Shown piece after piece: positions 50,301-61,344 of a stretch of DNA of 64,000 nucleotides. This DNA is from Aphelocoma coerulescens (Eukaryota > Chordata > Aves > Passeriformes > Corvidae), in assembly GCF_041296385.1 (NCBI RefSeq), contig NW_027184085.1, forward strand, positions 54,651,109 through 54,715,108. Direction: 5' to 3'. The notes under the pieces were generated by a model that saw only the letters and a list, made by a program, of their open reading frames with translations, did not search any database and was not told the DNA's origin. Within the stretch, counting starts at the first letter, position 1. Each line of letters starts with the position of its first letter. The position numbers and the translations under genes are program-made.

Positions 50301-53300
50301 AGTCTGTTTGGGTCTTTCAGAGCACATCTTTTGCACAGGGTGCTTGATGGACGGTAAGTCTTCAGGTACTAGGAGTTCAGTGCAACCTCGATTAGCTTCT
50401 TTGCTGCACACTGTACCGCTGGTGTAGGTATGGGAACATGATCTGTAGAGCAGTCGATAGCTGGCTGAATGGCCCTCAAGTAAGAACTGCCAGATTATCG
50501 TCACTGTTCCGAGATGAAGAGGCCTTGATGTCTTCAGGAGCACGGTTGTAGCTGAGGGGAAGAGCCCAACTGCACGTACGGAGGCAAAGCCCAATAGTTC
50601 TGGTTGAATAGAATATTAGCTGGTTTGAGGAAAGCCTAGTCTCTGGGTTTGTTTGAAAGATTTGCAGAACAGGGCAGAAGCTGGTTTAGTGGCCTTGAGT
50701 TAAAACATGTGCTGGAAGTGTCCAGGAGAGACCTTTTCCAAATTACTCACTCTGTTCAGCACTTGTTAGGCCACAACTGTGTTCAGTTTTTATCCCTGCT
50801 GCACAAAAAAATATGTGGACATGTGGAAAAGCTGAATAGAGTCTGGAAAACAACCACAAAGATGGTCAAGGGACTGAGAAGTCTGCTGTGTGAGGAAAGG
50901 CTGGGAGAGCTGGGTATGTTCAACCTTGACGGAAGGCTTAGGGAAAATGTTATCACCATGTACCAGTATTTAAGGATTGACTACAAATATGATGGAAGCT
51001 CCCTTTTCACAAGGAGACCCTTGGAAAAACAGGGATAATCAGTGCAAATTATTCTTGGGGACATTTTCGTTGAACACAAGAGGAGAATTTTCACAATGAG
51101 AACAATCAACCTTGGAATTATGTCCCCAGGGAAGTGGTAGATTCCCCAACACTGGACACATTTAAGATCCAGCTGGACAGGACCCATATTGTCTAGGGTG
51201 TGCTTTTGCCAAGAAAGGTTGGACGAGATAATCGTTGAGGCCTCTTCCATGGTTTCCATGACATGGCAAGGTTATGTCTCGATTCCTGGTGCAGTGGGGC
51301 CCATGTCAGCAAACATGGGGTACCCCATTTGCTGATGTACACTGGCATTGCCCAGGTAGGCATGTGCAGAGGACAAACTCTCCTATACATTATTCAGTGC
51401 ACATATTAGGATGTTATATGACTTCTGTATGCTTAACATTGCTGGAAAGGCTTATCAGATGATATGATCCTCAGGGGTGTTCTTGGACATTACTTTTAAT
51501 GCGTGTTCAAAGCAAGCGCCACATTAATAGGTAACTGTGTCTTTAGGGGCATGAGTAACTAGAGATCCTTTTGTGACATTTAGTCACAGTAGGAAGCTAT
51601 GTGGTGTGCAAATAGGATCAAAATTGAAATTTGAGATAGGAGGCTGATAGCAAACTGTAGCTGTGTATGGGCCTAGGTAGAACCTTTCAACTAAATACAA
51701 AATGGAGAAGGAACTGCGTTGCTGAAACCAAGCTAAGTCTTCAGTGTTCAAACACCGCTGGTTTAGTTCTGACCTGAAATAACTGAGGTGTGCTGCTTGA
51801 GTTTTTTCTGTTTGGTGTTTATTTTCTTCCAACTTCTAAAATTTTTTTTTCTCTCTAAGTGAGACCTTAACTAGTATTGCATGGTCTGTGGTAGTTTTGA
51901 GGATACTTGATGCAGAGCTTTTCATAGTTGCTGCTAAAGCATCAAGGCATCAATCTAGAACTGAGAGGAGATTCCCTGGAGGTGCCAGAGGAAAATATGG
52001 GACAAGTGAAAGGGAGGGCAATATTTTTCCCATCACTTACAAGTCAGCCATTACTGGATACTTAAAACTGTATTCACAAGCTCATTGTTAATAGTCCACA
52101 GTAGGTGGGCTTTGAGCACTTCAGGGGAATTAAGACACCTGTTCTTTGAATCCAGTTTGCCAATAACTGTTAATCATTGGCTACTCCTGGTATAGATTCA
52201 GCTTCCTGCCCTAACTCCAGGCTTCTAAAGGCAAAATGCATTGCTGGAGACAGTTGTTTTTCACAGAAGAAATTTCAGTTGACTGAGGTTCAAGAGGCAG
52301 TGCAAAGTAGAAATACCTATTAAATCTCTCAGACTTTAGTTGCATTGGTAACCTCAATCACTTAAAGGCCATCCCACATAGTTGCATAGATTCCAAAAAG
52401 AAGGGGGGGATGTTGTAGTTTGTCAAGCAAACACAACCAATGGCATGCTTGCTTCTGGGACAAAAGAGAGAGTTAAGCTGTTGAAGGTGAGCTTTTCAGG
52501 TTTGCCCTTTTTTATTGACTAATCTAATAGCAGCTTTGTGGATCAGGTGCCATTCCCATTTATCGTGGGTTGAAGTTTAAAAGACTGTTGATGGCAGCAT
52601 CTCTACTCTAGAGCAACTGCTCTGTTGACCTTCTCTTGCCTTAAGAAGGAGGAGGGGAAATGATGATGATTAGTGGATACGGGACTTTTATGTCCTCGGT
52701 TAGATTTAGGCTGGACTGGCTGTTAGAGCTCTGAGGAGCTACTCTTAAAAACATAATTCTGTAGGCAGCAGTGCACATGACTAGTCCTGTGTTACTAGCC
52801 TTCTCTGGAACTGTTAAAATGACTAGTTATCGCTTCATGTCTAAATGGGGAAATTCCTTCTAGGTGGCAGAAGGGAAGACTCAAAGCCAAGTTAGCTGCA
52901 AGAGAATTTCAGATTTACAGTGAGTGTTGGCTGACTTCCCTCTGAGCATTTTTAATAATTACTTTGCATCAATTGAGTAATTAAAAAATACTAGTTGTTT
53001 CTTTGTGAAACCTGAACAGGTAAGTTGCCTGCTCTTACAGACACAAAACTGCTTATGTTTTAGTAAGACATTCTTATATAGACTAATTCCTGTGGTTGTT
53101 TTCAAATTGTAAGACTGTGGTATAACCTTAGTGAAGCTCTTTGTGGATGTAGTAGAAGCTAAGGGTAGCATCTTTGGCTCTCTATTTTGCGAACACTCTG
53201 TCAAGAAAATGTTTACTGCTTGAGAAGCTCTCTCAGGCAGTCCAATGCTTTTCATGTAAATTGTGCTTTTCATAATTTTCTTTTTATTTTTTAATTAAAT

Positions 53301-56300
53301 CAACAACCAAACCCTGCAAACTGATCTAAAATAAAGGCTTGCTTTAACACCAGGATGTGACAGCTTGCTTTAAAGGATTCTGAAGAGTCTTTGCAAGTGA
53401 AAAGGGAGCTGTAATACCTTCTGTGGTGGTCTTCCTGTTTCTTAGCCAGTGCTGTTGTGTGTCTGCTGCTTGAGGATATCAGAAACTTTACATTAGTCCT
53501 TGTCAGCTTTGATGCTTTTGTTTATATCCTTTTCATGGCAATAATAGGTCAACTGATGAATTAAATTTACTTAGTCAGGGTCATGACAGCTTCTATCTCG
53601 CATGCCTCCAGGTTCTTCAAATGTTGAATTTTATCTGACCCTGCCAGCTGTTGGAGAGCAAGTGCTCTTTGTTATTAAAAAGCTACTCCCTGAATGCTCT
53701 AACACAGAACAAAGTAAATCTGAAAGTCTGACTTTGGGCTGAATTGGCAATGAAGATATGTCACTTCAGAGTTTCTTGCAGGCTGGGGGAAGGAACAAGA
53801 GGATCCCTTTCACAGCTGTCTTTTCTCTTGCCCATAGAATGTGTTGAAGAAGAGAGACCAAGTTCAAGCCGAGTATGAAGCAAAACTGGAAGCAGTAGCC
53901 TTGAAAAGAGAAGATCGTCCAAAGGTTAGCACTTAAAATTGCTCTACAAAACCAGTTTGCACTTACACTACTTCCTGAGAAAAATGGGGAAGCAGAACTT
54001 GCTTTTTTCTGGGTCTTGTGTTTTCTTTGCAGTATAAGCAGTTTCGGGCAGAACAGAAATTTTTTGTTGGTAAGCTGGTGTGAAATAAAGACCCAAGTAT
54101 GGATATATGTAACTTGTCTAGCAACTTCTGTACTAGTGATCTTCCACAGTTCAGAGCAGGATGACTCTAACACTTCAAAAACAGCCAGCAGGCAGTTGGA
54201 CTGTGCAGTGATAGGGACTGAAGCAGTGGTAGAACAGTCCCTGGTGACGCAGCAGGATGTCAGCTAGCTGAGTTAAGGTCCTATCCCTGGCACTGTGGAG
54301 CTGTATTGTGGCAGAAGACCGGTTTTGGCTGTGGAAAACTCCATATTTTGCCCTTTCTGCTAGGGAGGTCTACCTGTGTGATGCTGAGCAGATATGGCAC
54401 GTGTCACTGGGTGACAGGTTTTGGCTGGGCTCCATGCAAAGGCAAAGCTGTGAAGTGACATGCTGCCACCTGCTTCTGCATGAAACAGAGTGCAAGAGCC
54501 TTTTCTTAAATCACTGCACCTCTAATGATGATGGCAACAGGGTTTGTTCCCTTCCTCTTCTTGGAGGTTTTTGGTTCCCCTTATATTTGTGTTAATAATT
54601 AATGGATGGCTTTCCAGTGTTATGACTACTGTACAGTAAGGGTCACTGTACAGGAGGTTCACATAATATTTTGAACCTGAGAAGCTGAAGAGAACAAGAG
54701 CATAGAAATGCAAAAGTGTTTTTCTGATATTTTGTCTATAATGAGCTACAAATAGTGGTGTACTAGGTATTTTGTGGTGCTCTTGTATTTGGGTCTACTG
54801 CCTGCCCCTCTGCTTTCTGGTGTGGTATGTACTCCAGTTCCTCAGTGTAGCCTTGTATAAACAGGTATTCTAACAGTTGTATCTAGGATGAACAGAACTA
54901 AATCTAGCACATACAGCAAGCCAGTTGAGGTTTTTAGGCATTTGACTTTACCAAGATCTTGATGCAGGGGAACTGATGAATTTTGCTGATCTCTCACCTG
55001 TTAAAAGGCCTTTGGATCTCATATTTCAGTGGGACTATTGTGTAAAGTACAGCATTTAAATCTTGCAAATTTTTTGAATACTTACATCTCCTCTCCAGAG
55101 TATAAGCATATTTTTTGGCAACTCCTTGTACCTTTTTGTAACAAAACTAGTTTGTGTCATTTACAAGATGAAGTTGAACAAACTGTATAGAACTCCTTGC
55201 ATGTTCACAAAATACTATCTCTGGGGTTTTCAGAACCTTTCCAGCTGGAGCTGATAGCTCAGAGCTGTGCCTAGCAGCATATCTTACATTCATTGAGGTC
55301 TCCTGACTATGACTTGCTGGAAACTAAAAGCAGGCAGAGGGTCATGTGCTGCAGTTGTGGGACGGCATTTGTGTGTCTTGTGGCGTATTTGCTGATTTGG
55401 TAGAAATGATGTAAAAAGACCCCAAACAAAACCTTAAGAGAGCAAAGGCCTATGTTTAGATCATGAAAGGAAGGCCTAGCACTACTTGATAATCTCTCAC
55501 TGGAGGGCATTCTGAGCCTCCTGTGCACATACCCAGCCTGGGATCACAGAGCTCACCAGGCCATTAGATTGTTCTGGCAGTGAGATCATCTGCTTAGAGC
55601 TCAGGCCTACGAATGCAGAGTGCTTGTAGGGCTACTGTGACTGTCTGTCAGCAGGTACTGCTCAGAGTGCTGAAGCTTACACAAAAGCAATGTGGGTGGT
55701 GTTTACCAGTAGCATCATGGTGTTCATGTGGAGTCTGCAGCCTTTCAGTTTCTAACGAGTGCAGTGGTGAAATGCCTCTCACCCATTTCTGACCCATGCT
55801 GGAGCTGATTTTGCAATAATCCAACCAGCACACTGAGGATGTGGTTTCATTTTGGTGAGATGAAGTTTGCTTCTGATGACCTGTTTTATTCTCTCTTCCT
55901 CAAGGCTTTGAAGGGTGGGGATCTATGGGACAGTAAAGATGGCAGTGCAGAACTTGAAGTAGAAGGTGGCCATATATATTTATAGGGAAGAAAAAAAGCC
56001 TTGTAACAGATAACTGTTTCCCAAGAGCTAGGAAGGTAGAAGTATCATATGCAAAGACTAGTTGTCTAATTAATGCTGGATTTTTTCTGCTTTGGGACCA
56101 TTTATTACTTGGTAATGATGATATAGAGGAGTTTTAAAGTGGACACACCATCTGTAAATTGACAACACCAAACTACTAGATGTTATGCAAGCTTAGCTTT
56201 TTAAGACAACAGAATCAGCATGAAAAGGATTAAATGTACATGCAGAACTTCTTACCATATATATACAATTTTATGCTCAGTTCCTGCTTGCATATACATC

Positions 56301-59300
56301 TCTTATCAGTTGAAAGTGACTCATTAAAATAGTCCTGGGCCGTTTAAGAGTGTGTTAGAGTTTGAACCAGTTGTCACTTTGGTTTTGTGGCTTGAGGGGC
56401 TTTTAAGATATTAAGTAGCTGAGAGCAGATATCAGTAAGGAAGTAGCAACTTCCCCCAAAATCCAATCTACTTTCTGGTTCTTAGTTGCTAGCTAATATT
56501 TAGCGTCTCCACTTGTAAAAGCTGATAAAAGCATCAGCATAGATGTTTCAACTTAGGCCCAAATTTGATGGTAAACACGTAATATCTCTTTGCATTGACT
56601 TTGCACTGATATAAAGTGTTAAAAGCTGTTAATTAACTTAAAATTTTGTCTTAACTACTGAGTTGTAAATTACATTCTAGGAAGCTGCAGTTTTGTAAGG
56701 AAAGGCATTTGCACTTCTAAGTAGTACTGCAGCATGTGCAGATACTGCTTTCATGATGCCTCTGGAGACTTAGTTGGAGTTAATTGTTGTTCCTTAATGA
56801 GAGCACATGTGATGCATCTGCTGATCACTGAATTATCCCTGTAACTCTAAACTCATACCGCCCTCTCAGCCAGAGAACTCGCTGTGAGAAAGAACAGATT
56901 TTTGTATAGCTTCCTTGTGGTTTCAGATCCTGGCAGAAGAAGCAGGAAGCTGATGAGTGCTTAGAAGCTAAGTTAATTGGATTTGGAAATCTTACATGGT
57001 TTTGCTTCCAGACTTCATAAATATTTCTCTTGATAGCCTAGCCTTTCCCATTAAGGTATCAGAGTACTTCTGATGCAAGGCATAGATGCCTAGAGGGGAG
57101 CATCCCCTAAACCTTCCAGTCACTCTCTTGGTCGTTCTTGTCTGAAGCCTATGAGGGAACTTCATCTGGAGTTGTAGCAGAGTGAATTCTGTAGCCATAA
57201 GTATAGTGCTCAGACATAGTAGGGGAAAAGAGTATCTACTGAACCTCCAAGCTGCCTGTAGTGTAAATTCAGTTGTGTGAATAAAGGGAAACTCAAAACC
57301 CATGAGTATGAAGAGCTCCTGCATCTCGAACAGGTTGGTGTATTGGAGAACAGATGTAAGACCTTCTCTGAGTAATACTTCAGTGATCAGCCCTAATCCA
57401 GGTCCTGGACAAGAAACACAGTTGGTGTGTTTCTGCCTAAATTGAGTACCTTGCCGAACTGCAAGATAGGAGCACACATCTAACTTCCTGTAGCTGTCCA
57501 TGGAAAGCTTCTTATCTAGTCTGTTCATCCTCTTCCTTCTTTCATGCCCCTCAGAGAGAAATTGAATTCTTTGATACAGCTCACATGGGAACTGCTTGTG
57601 TCTTTAGGGCTACACATATTACCTTTTCATTTTTCAATGTATACCTGAAAAAGCCATGATGTTTTAACATCTATGTTTATTGCAAGATTTAGAACCTGGT
57701 AAAGGTATACAGGAACCTGCATAATGCATGGTCCATTACTGAGCATAGAAACAAGATCTCAGTGCTTGCTTTATTGTGCTGGTGCCACTTAAGAGAAGAA
57801 ACAAACACCACAGAAACTATACAGAGGTAACTGGGCAGCAGTGAATTATGCATCCTCTGAGAGGGACCTTGCCCTGGCTATGGATTATGAGGAAAACTGG
57901 GCTGATTTAAGGACGGCTGAAGGAGCCACATGTTCAATTTACTGAAATTAAGTATGAGGGGAGCCACCACAAAGTTCTTCAAATGTTCTTCATTCTGCAC
58001 TTTGCCTTTGTGCAAGTCACAGCTTCTGGAGCAAAAGTTCACTTCTTGCTTTGGTACCGGGATTCAGGAGTTTCCTTTTCTGAGGTCGTGGGCTTAGTCT
58101 ACATGTCCTTACAGGATTCCTGTGTGTGGACCATGCAGCAATGAGAAGGGAGAGAAAGGAGTTTGGCTTTCCTACTTGAGGAAACACTTGTAAATTATTC
58201 CTGTATCTGCTTGGTAGTATACATTATATTAGTTATAACATAAGCAAGGAACACCAACTTAGTTGGTCTAAAGTGTATGTACCTTGAGCCAGTGACTACT
58301 GTCAAAAATCCATTTAACTCTACCTCAGCTTGCAGTGGGCTGTCCTTCAAGATGTCATTCATTGCTTTTACATGGTAATGTGTCCAGTGTTGAGCCTAAA
58401 GGTTCATGAGCCCATCCCACAGTGATGATCACAAGTGCTTTGCAGTTAAATTTTGTTCAGGAAGCCTGTAAGGTACAAAGTGGAAGCTGGAAACCGAGGA
58501 TTTAGAAATTTTATTCTGCAGCTGTCAATACTGAGGTCTCTTATTCAGCTTTTTTGATAAACCTAAATGTTTGTTGTTATGTACATGCTGCTGTGAATTG
58601 GCAAATTCCTACTGCAGCTGTAAATGGGAAAGAGGAAAGTTTGCTGTGGAGCAAAGCTGCTCAGTTTGAGCACTAGGAACTGAGCCTCGGTACCAGCACT
58701 TACACCAAATGGTTTTCCTGTGCCTTTAGCAAGTGCTTCCTCCATCTGCCTCTATATCAGGCATGGAGATGGACAAGCACAAGCATTCACCCCCTCAAAC
58801 AGCAAAGAACAAATTAAGCAATCTCATATCCTCTCTAGTTCAGAACTGTGGCTTTTTCCCTGCAACCATAGGTGAGTTGATTCAGGATAACTACTGGATT
58901 GTGAACTTAACCCTGTCTTCTGTAATTTTGCTCAGTAAGGTTCAAGCTAATTCAGCAATCTAGCACTCTTAGTGACAGTTTTAATCTTCATTTCTTTTGC
59001 TGCAGGTACCCACAGATGTTGAGAAATGTCAAGACCGAGTAGAATGTTTCAATGCTGACCTGAAAGCAGATATGGAGAGATGGCAGAACAACAAAAGACA
59101 AGACTTTAGGCAGCTACTCATGGGCATGGCAGATAAAAACATCCAGTACTACGAGAAGGTATGTGTCACTGTTGGAGCACTGGTAGGAGTAAAGCAGTTT
59201 GTTTTCCTCTGAAGTGGTGATAATTCTTCAGGAAATCTTCACACTGTCTTGAAGACAAGGATATTAGACATCTGAAGCTGCTCTTTGTCAACAATTGATG

Positions 59301-61344
59301 AGTTGCAAGTCATGGTCAAGTGATCTCTGTGAGACTAGTGGACTTTTGCAAGCACTCTAACAGCATTTTATCATGCATGCTTGTCTGTTTTGCACTCTTG
59401 AATTGAACAAATTACTGAGCAGCAGCAGTGGGGGTGAAAAATAAACCAGAATTGCATGTTTTAGTAAACTACCAGAGTAGAAAAATCTCTTGATTCTACC
59501 TTTTCTGAATCAAACTACGTGGGTTAATGCAAGTCCACAGACTCATATATAGATTACACCTGTTACATATAAATTATTCTGATCTCTGTCCCTTTGTGCA
59601 TAGTTCTGTCCCTTGTGTACTAGTCCTGAAAATACCTAGCCTCTGCCCTCTTTCAGTTGGTGCATGTGTACCTGAGGCTTAGTGTCAGATTTTTTTTATT
59701 TTGAATTAAAAGGACCTTGACATTTAACTGCATATGCTTCCAGTCTAGTTTTCCATCGTGCTAGAACAGTGCAGCCCAGTGATACCGTAGGATCACAGAA
59801 TGGTTTGGAAGGGACCTTAGAGGTCCCTAAGTTTCAACCTCCTGCCAGAGGCAGGGATGCCTTTCACTAGAGTAGGTGGTTCAGAGTCCCATCCTGCATG
59901 AACCTAAAACACTTCCAGAGATGGAGCTTCCACAGCTTCTCTGGGCAAGCTGTTCCAGTGTTTCCTCATCCTAATAGTAAAGAATTCCTTCCTAATTATC
60001 TAATCTAAACCTGCCCTCTTCCAGTTTAAAGCAATTGTCCCTTGCCTTATCACCACAAGCCCTTGTAAAAAGTCCTCCTTCAGCTGTCTCATAAGCCCCA
60101 TTTAGGTATATTAAATATTAAACACTACTAGAACTACTATGCTTATGCACAGCCTAGTAAACATACTTCATCTTGTCTGTTCCTTTTTCTACATCTACTT
60201 TATAAGCTGCTTCCTGTGCTAGGTTACTTCTCTGTGTAATACTAGTATGCAGTACCTTTTCCCCTTCCAATGTCTGTCTTGTTCAGTCATGAACTTCCTG
60301 CATCCTGGTCTCTCTTCTAAGGCTGCTGTGGAGGGGGATGTTAGAGACTCCACTGAACATCCAGGAGTGTCTCTGCAATCGATAGTTAGATCTGTACACT
60401 GTACATCAGTTTTGCTTTTAGCAAGGAAGCTTTTTTGGTAAGAAAGTGTCCAGTCACTTCAGGGTACACACCTAGAAGTACTCTTTATCTGCAGCATAGT
60501 CAGCAAAGTTAGAAGAAAGATGTCTGTCAACAGTGACTTGTGGATATAAGAGCTGCTGATGAGTTTGCCCATTTCCAGCATTTAATAATTTGGATTCCGC
60601 AGTCTGTATTTGCCCAGTTTTTACTTCTGGGCTCTATGTGTTTTTAAAAGACACAGTACAAGTACTGTAGTAAGTGTATGTGTCCAGGAAAATGACTCCA
60701 AAGCCCAGAGTGGATTTCTAATAACCCAGAAGCTACACTCCACACAGTTTACTATACCAGGCACTACCAGTTTTTCTGGAGTTGAGTCCCAGAGCTGTAC
60801 TGGAATACACTGTGTCTCAAAATTCACTTCCCTAAAGGCGTGTTTTCTTTCAAATACGTTTGCTGGAGGTAGTCTCTAATTGCTGCCATTGTGTCCAAAT
60901 CAGTGTTCACCCACAGTCACACCACAAAGATGTTAATTTCTACTCAGAACAGTTTGTCTGCCTAGCTGAAAGCTGTGGTATTCTTCAGTTTAGAAAAATC
61001 CAGGTTAGTATTTGGAAATCCTGGGTGTTCTGATGACTTTTAATGGCTTGGGCCAGCTGGTGACTTTGGAATTGAATTTGTTGAATTTGTTTGGAAGGTG
61101 CAGCTATTCTAACACTTACTTGCTGTTTGGGATCCTGGGTTTTTTTCCCCCTTCTGTAATAATCTGTAAAGACCCACATAACTTTGCTTCTACTTGTATG
61201 CTATTGGTCTGGAAGGGTTGGTCAGAAGTTACATGAACCAATATAAAATCAATTTTTTAAATCAATCTATCTTTCTTTCTTCAGTGCCTTACGGCGTGGG
61301 AGTCAATTATACCACTACTGCAAGACAAGCCAGAGACCAAATAA
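14193..61344 (+). CDS. SNX30: SNX30, sorting nexin 30 (PX-BAR), 9 coding exons, whole gene span
   Basis: Nine exons (14193-14354, 33615-33803, 40150-40260, 43850-44008, 46591-46786, 48089-48288, 53838-53924, 59006-59158, 61285-61344) join to a 438-residue protein with no frame breaks and GT-AG introns throughout. I recognise it as SNX30 rather than the paralogue SNX7 from the N-terminal stretch with [10 protein letters not shown] and from the near-complete match to remembered mammalian SNX30 (about 437 aa). Seen: the PX domain at about residues 90-211, with RRRYQDF at 131-137 and PPLPEK at 154-159, then a helical BAR region from about 208 to the end. Known of the family: PX-BAR nexins bind PI3P on early endosomes. 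SNX30, like SNX7, pairs with SNX4 in endosomal recycling and ATG9-linked autophagy. There is no signal peptide or membrane segment, so it should be cytosolic and peripheral on endosomes. The gene starts in a CpG island, which suggests broad expression. No disabling mutation was seen. Confidence 0.96.
16422..16562 (-). mobile_element. CR1 LINE 3'-end fragment, antisense, SNX30 intron 1
   Basis: CAGAATCATGGAATGGTTTG is followed by GGAAGGGAGCTCAAAGATGA, TCCAACCCCCATG, CAGGGACACC and CCAGGTTGCTCAGAGC. This is the classic reverse-complement CR1 3' end, about 140 bp and fairly well preserved. Confidence 0.93.
19405..20560 (-). mobile_element. CR1 LINE fragment, antisense, SNX30 intron 1
   Basis: The plus strand has the 3'-end phrase AGTTGAGGCTGGAAGGCAG and further inward phrases from the reverse complement of the CR1 reverse-transcriptase region (CATTTCTCCAGCCTGCTGAAG, TCATTAGGTCATTAATGAAG, TTCAGCCAGTTTTCAGTCCA, GAAGCCCTCTTAAAGTTGAA). 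It is diverged and full of stops, so the 153-codon plus-strand frame at 19459-19920 is not a gene. Confidence 0.85.
22375..23718 (+). mobile_element. CR1 LINE, 5'-truncated, with broken reverse transcriptase, sense
   Basis: The longest CR1 copy. Frames on the plus strand encode recognisable reverse-transcriptase pieces: VMEQLI and [16 protein letters not shown] (22450-22545), [16 protein letters not shown] (about 22893-22944), and [18 protein letters not shown] followed by [18 protein letters not shown] (about 23095-23235). The frame shifts between them. The catalytic FADD-type box is degraded to VTDN (about 22861-22872). It ends with the CR1 3' signature ATTCTGTGATTCTG at 23701-23714. It is dead and inherited inside intron 1. 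Confidence 0.95.
33615..33803 (+). CDS. SNX30: SNX30 coding exon 2 (residues 55-117)
   Basis: The acceptor is ACAG at 33611-33614 after a T/C-rich tract, and the donor is GTACAA at 33804. The exon is 63 codons, phase 0 at both ends. It encodes a Ser-rich linker, an acidic stretch ([13 protein letters not shown]) and then the first beta strands of the PX domain ([22 protein letters not shown]). The last base of the acceptor intron follows a run of about ten T and several C, a strong polypyrimidine tract. Confidence 0.95.
33804..40149 (+). other. SNX30: SNX30 intron 2 (about 6.3 kb)
   Basis: It begins GTACAA and ends TTCCAG. AT-rich unique sequence except for the GC-rich block at about 37380-37880, which is probably a solo LTR. 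No exon or RNA gene was seen. Confidence 0.85.
37380..37880 (-). mobile_element. Probable solo LTR in SNX30 intron 2
   Basis: A compact 500-bp block much more GC-rich than its surroundings. On the minus strand it reads GTGAGGGGATAAAAGCCCAG, a TATA-like core promoter, then GTTCCTTTGTTCTGGGTCCC, as in the promoter and R region of an LTR. No partner LTR or interior sequence is present. The ends and target duplication could not be fixed, so this is an inference from composition and promoter layout. Confidence 0.42.
40150..40260 (+). CDS. SNX30: SNX30 coding exon 3 (residues 118-154), PX core
   Basis: The acceptor is TTCCAG ending at 40149 and the donor is GTAGGT at 40261. The exon is 37 codons in phase 0. 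It carries the PX phosphoinositide motif [10 protein letters not shown] (residues 131-140), whose Arg-Tyr pair contacts the 3-phosphate and stacks on the inositol ring of PI3P in characterised PX domains. It ends in the first proline of the PPLPEK loop, so the intron splits the membrane-insertion loop. Confidence 0.96.
40261..43849 (+). other. SNX30: SNX30 intron 3 (about 3.6 kb)
   Basis: GTAGGT to GACAG. Unique AT-rich sequence; no repeat family or gene recognised. Confidence 0.8.
43850..44008 (+). CDS. SNX30: SNX30 coding exon 4 (residues 155-207), end of PX domain
   Basis: The acceptor is GACAG ending at 43849 and the donor is GTAAGC at 44009. The exon is 53 codons in phase 0. It contains the rest of the proline-rich PX loop (PLPEK), a basic VVKG, and the helix [12 protein letters not shown] (from residue 177), which completes the phosphoinositide pocket in the family. 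It ends with NVFLTAK, the boundary between PX and BAR regions. Confidence 0.96.
44009..46590 (+). other. SNX30: SNX30 intron 4 (about 2.6 kb)
   Basis: GTAAGC to CCTAG. Unique sequence that ends in the T/G tract at 46357-46582, which runs up to the acceptor of exon 5. Confidence 0.85.
46357..46582. repeat. T/G-only low-complexity tract with 25-T run, next to exon 5
   Basis: About 225 bp made almost entirely of T and G, as TTTTG and TTG units with an uninterrupted T run at about 46470-46494. It ends only about 10 bp before the exon 5 acceptor. Frames over it (KTKTTTK or FFFVCF peptides) are artefacts. Confidence 0.93.
46591..46786 (+). CDS. SNX30: SNX30 coding exon 5 (residues 208-272 plus 1 base)
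   Basis: The acceptor is CCTAG ending at 46590 and the donor is GTAAGG at 46787. The exon is 196 bp, so it ends one base into the codon for Glu273. It begins with [10 protein letters not shown] and encodes the linker helix and the first BAR helix ([15 protein letters not shown], then [14 protein letters not shown]). The intron just before it ends in a 230-bp T/G-only tract, so its 3' splice region has an unusual composition. Confidence 0.95.
46787..48088 (+). other. SNX30: SNX30 intron 5 (about 1.3 kb)
   Basis: GTAAGG to TTGCAG, a phase 1 intron. No repeat or gene recognised. Confidence 0.85.
48089..48288 (+). CDS. SNX30: SNX30 coding exon 6 (residues 273-339)
   Basis: The acceptor is TTGCAG ending at 48088 and the donor is GTAAAG at 48289. 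It is 200 bp: two bases complete Glu273, then 66 codons follow. It encodes BAR region sequence, with [27 protein letters not shown] and [16 protein letters not shown]. These are helical segments expected to form the dimer-facing part of the crescent. Confidence 0.95.
48289..53837 (+). other. SNX30: SNX30 intron 6 (about 5.5 kb)
   Basis: GTAAAG to CATAG. Holds one sense CR1 remnant (50690-51262); the rest is unique AT-rich sequence. Confidence 0.85.
50690..51262 (+). mobile_element. Diverged CR1 LINE 3' fragment, sense, SNX30 intron 6
   Basis: It contains typical CR1 C-terminal and 3' phrases in sense: GAGGAAAGGCTGGGAGAGCTG, TGTTCAACCTTGACGGAAGG, GGGAAGTGGTAGATTCCCCA and GAGGCCTCTTCCATGG. The 129-codon frame at 50649-51038 includes this old reverse-transcriptase tail with substitutions. 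The ends are approximate, and the terminal ATTCTATGATT repeat is lost. Confidence 0.85.
53838..53924 (+). CDS. SNX30: SNX30 coding exon 7 (residues 340-368)
   Basis: A small exon of 29 codons. The acceptor is CATAG ending at 53837 and the donor is GTTAGC at 53925, phase 0 on both sides. It encodes a charged helix, [19 protein letters not shown], typical of the long BAR helix 2. Because it is symmetrical, skipping it would keep the frame but remove about 29 residues from the BAR domain. Confidence 0.95.
53925..59005 (+). other. SNX30: SNX30 intron 7 (about 5.1 kb)
   Basis: GTTAGC to CTGCAG. No repeat family or gene could be recognised. The 178-codon minus-strand frame at 56992-57528 has no family character and no supporting signals. 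Confidence 0.8.
59006..59158 (+). CDS. SNX30: SNX30 coding exon 8 (residues 369-419)
   Basis: The acceptor is CTGCAG ending at 59005 and the donor is GTATGT at 59159. The exon is 51 codons in phase 0. It encodes [19 protein letters not shown] and [20 protein letters not shown], part of the last BAR helices and a strong family match. Confidence 0.96.
59159..61284 (+). other. SNX30: SNX30 intron 8 (about 2.1 kb)
   Basis: GTATGT to CTTCAG. It contains one antisense CR1 3' end (59791-60105). Confidence 0.85.
59791..60105 (-). mobile_element. CR1 LINE 3'-end fragment, antisense, SNX30 intron 8
   Basis: The plus strand begins GATCACAGAATGGTTTGGAA and continues AGGGACCTTAGAGGTCCC, then CTCTGGGCAAGCTGTTCCAG, AGAATTCCTTCCTAAT and CCTTGCCTTATCACCACAAG. 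This is the reverse complement of the CR1 3' end, about 315 bp. Confidence 0.93.
61285..61344 (+). CDS. SNX30: SNX30 coding exon 9 (residues 420-438 and stop)
   Basis: The acceptor is CTTCAG ending at 61284. Nineteen codons end in [19 protein letters not shown] and TAA at 61342. This is the conserved C-terminal end of the BAR region. The long open frame that continues past it in another phase is a chance frame. Confidence 0.94.
   Translation, partial: CLTAWESIIPLLQDKPETK

Noticed and set aside
56992..57528. 178-residue minus-strand frame in intron 7
   Set aside because: No recognisable domain, no promoter or splice context and no CpG support; a frame of this length can occur by chance in a 64-kb window.
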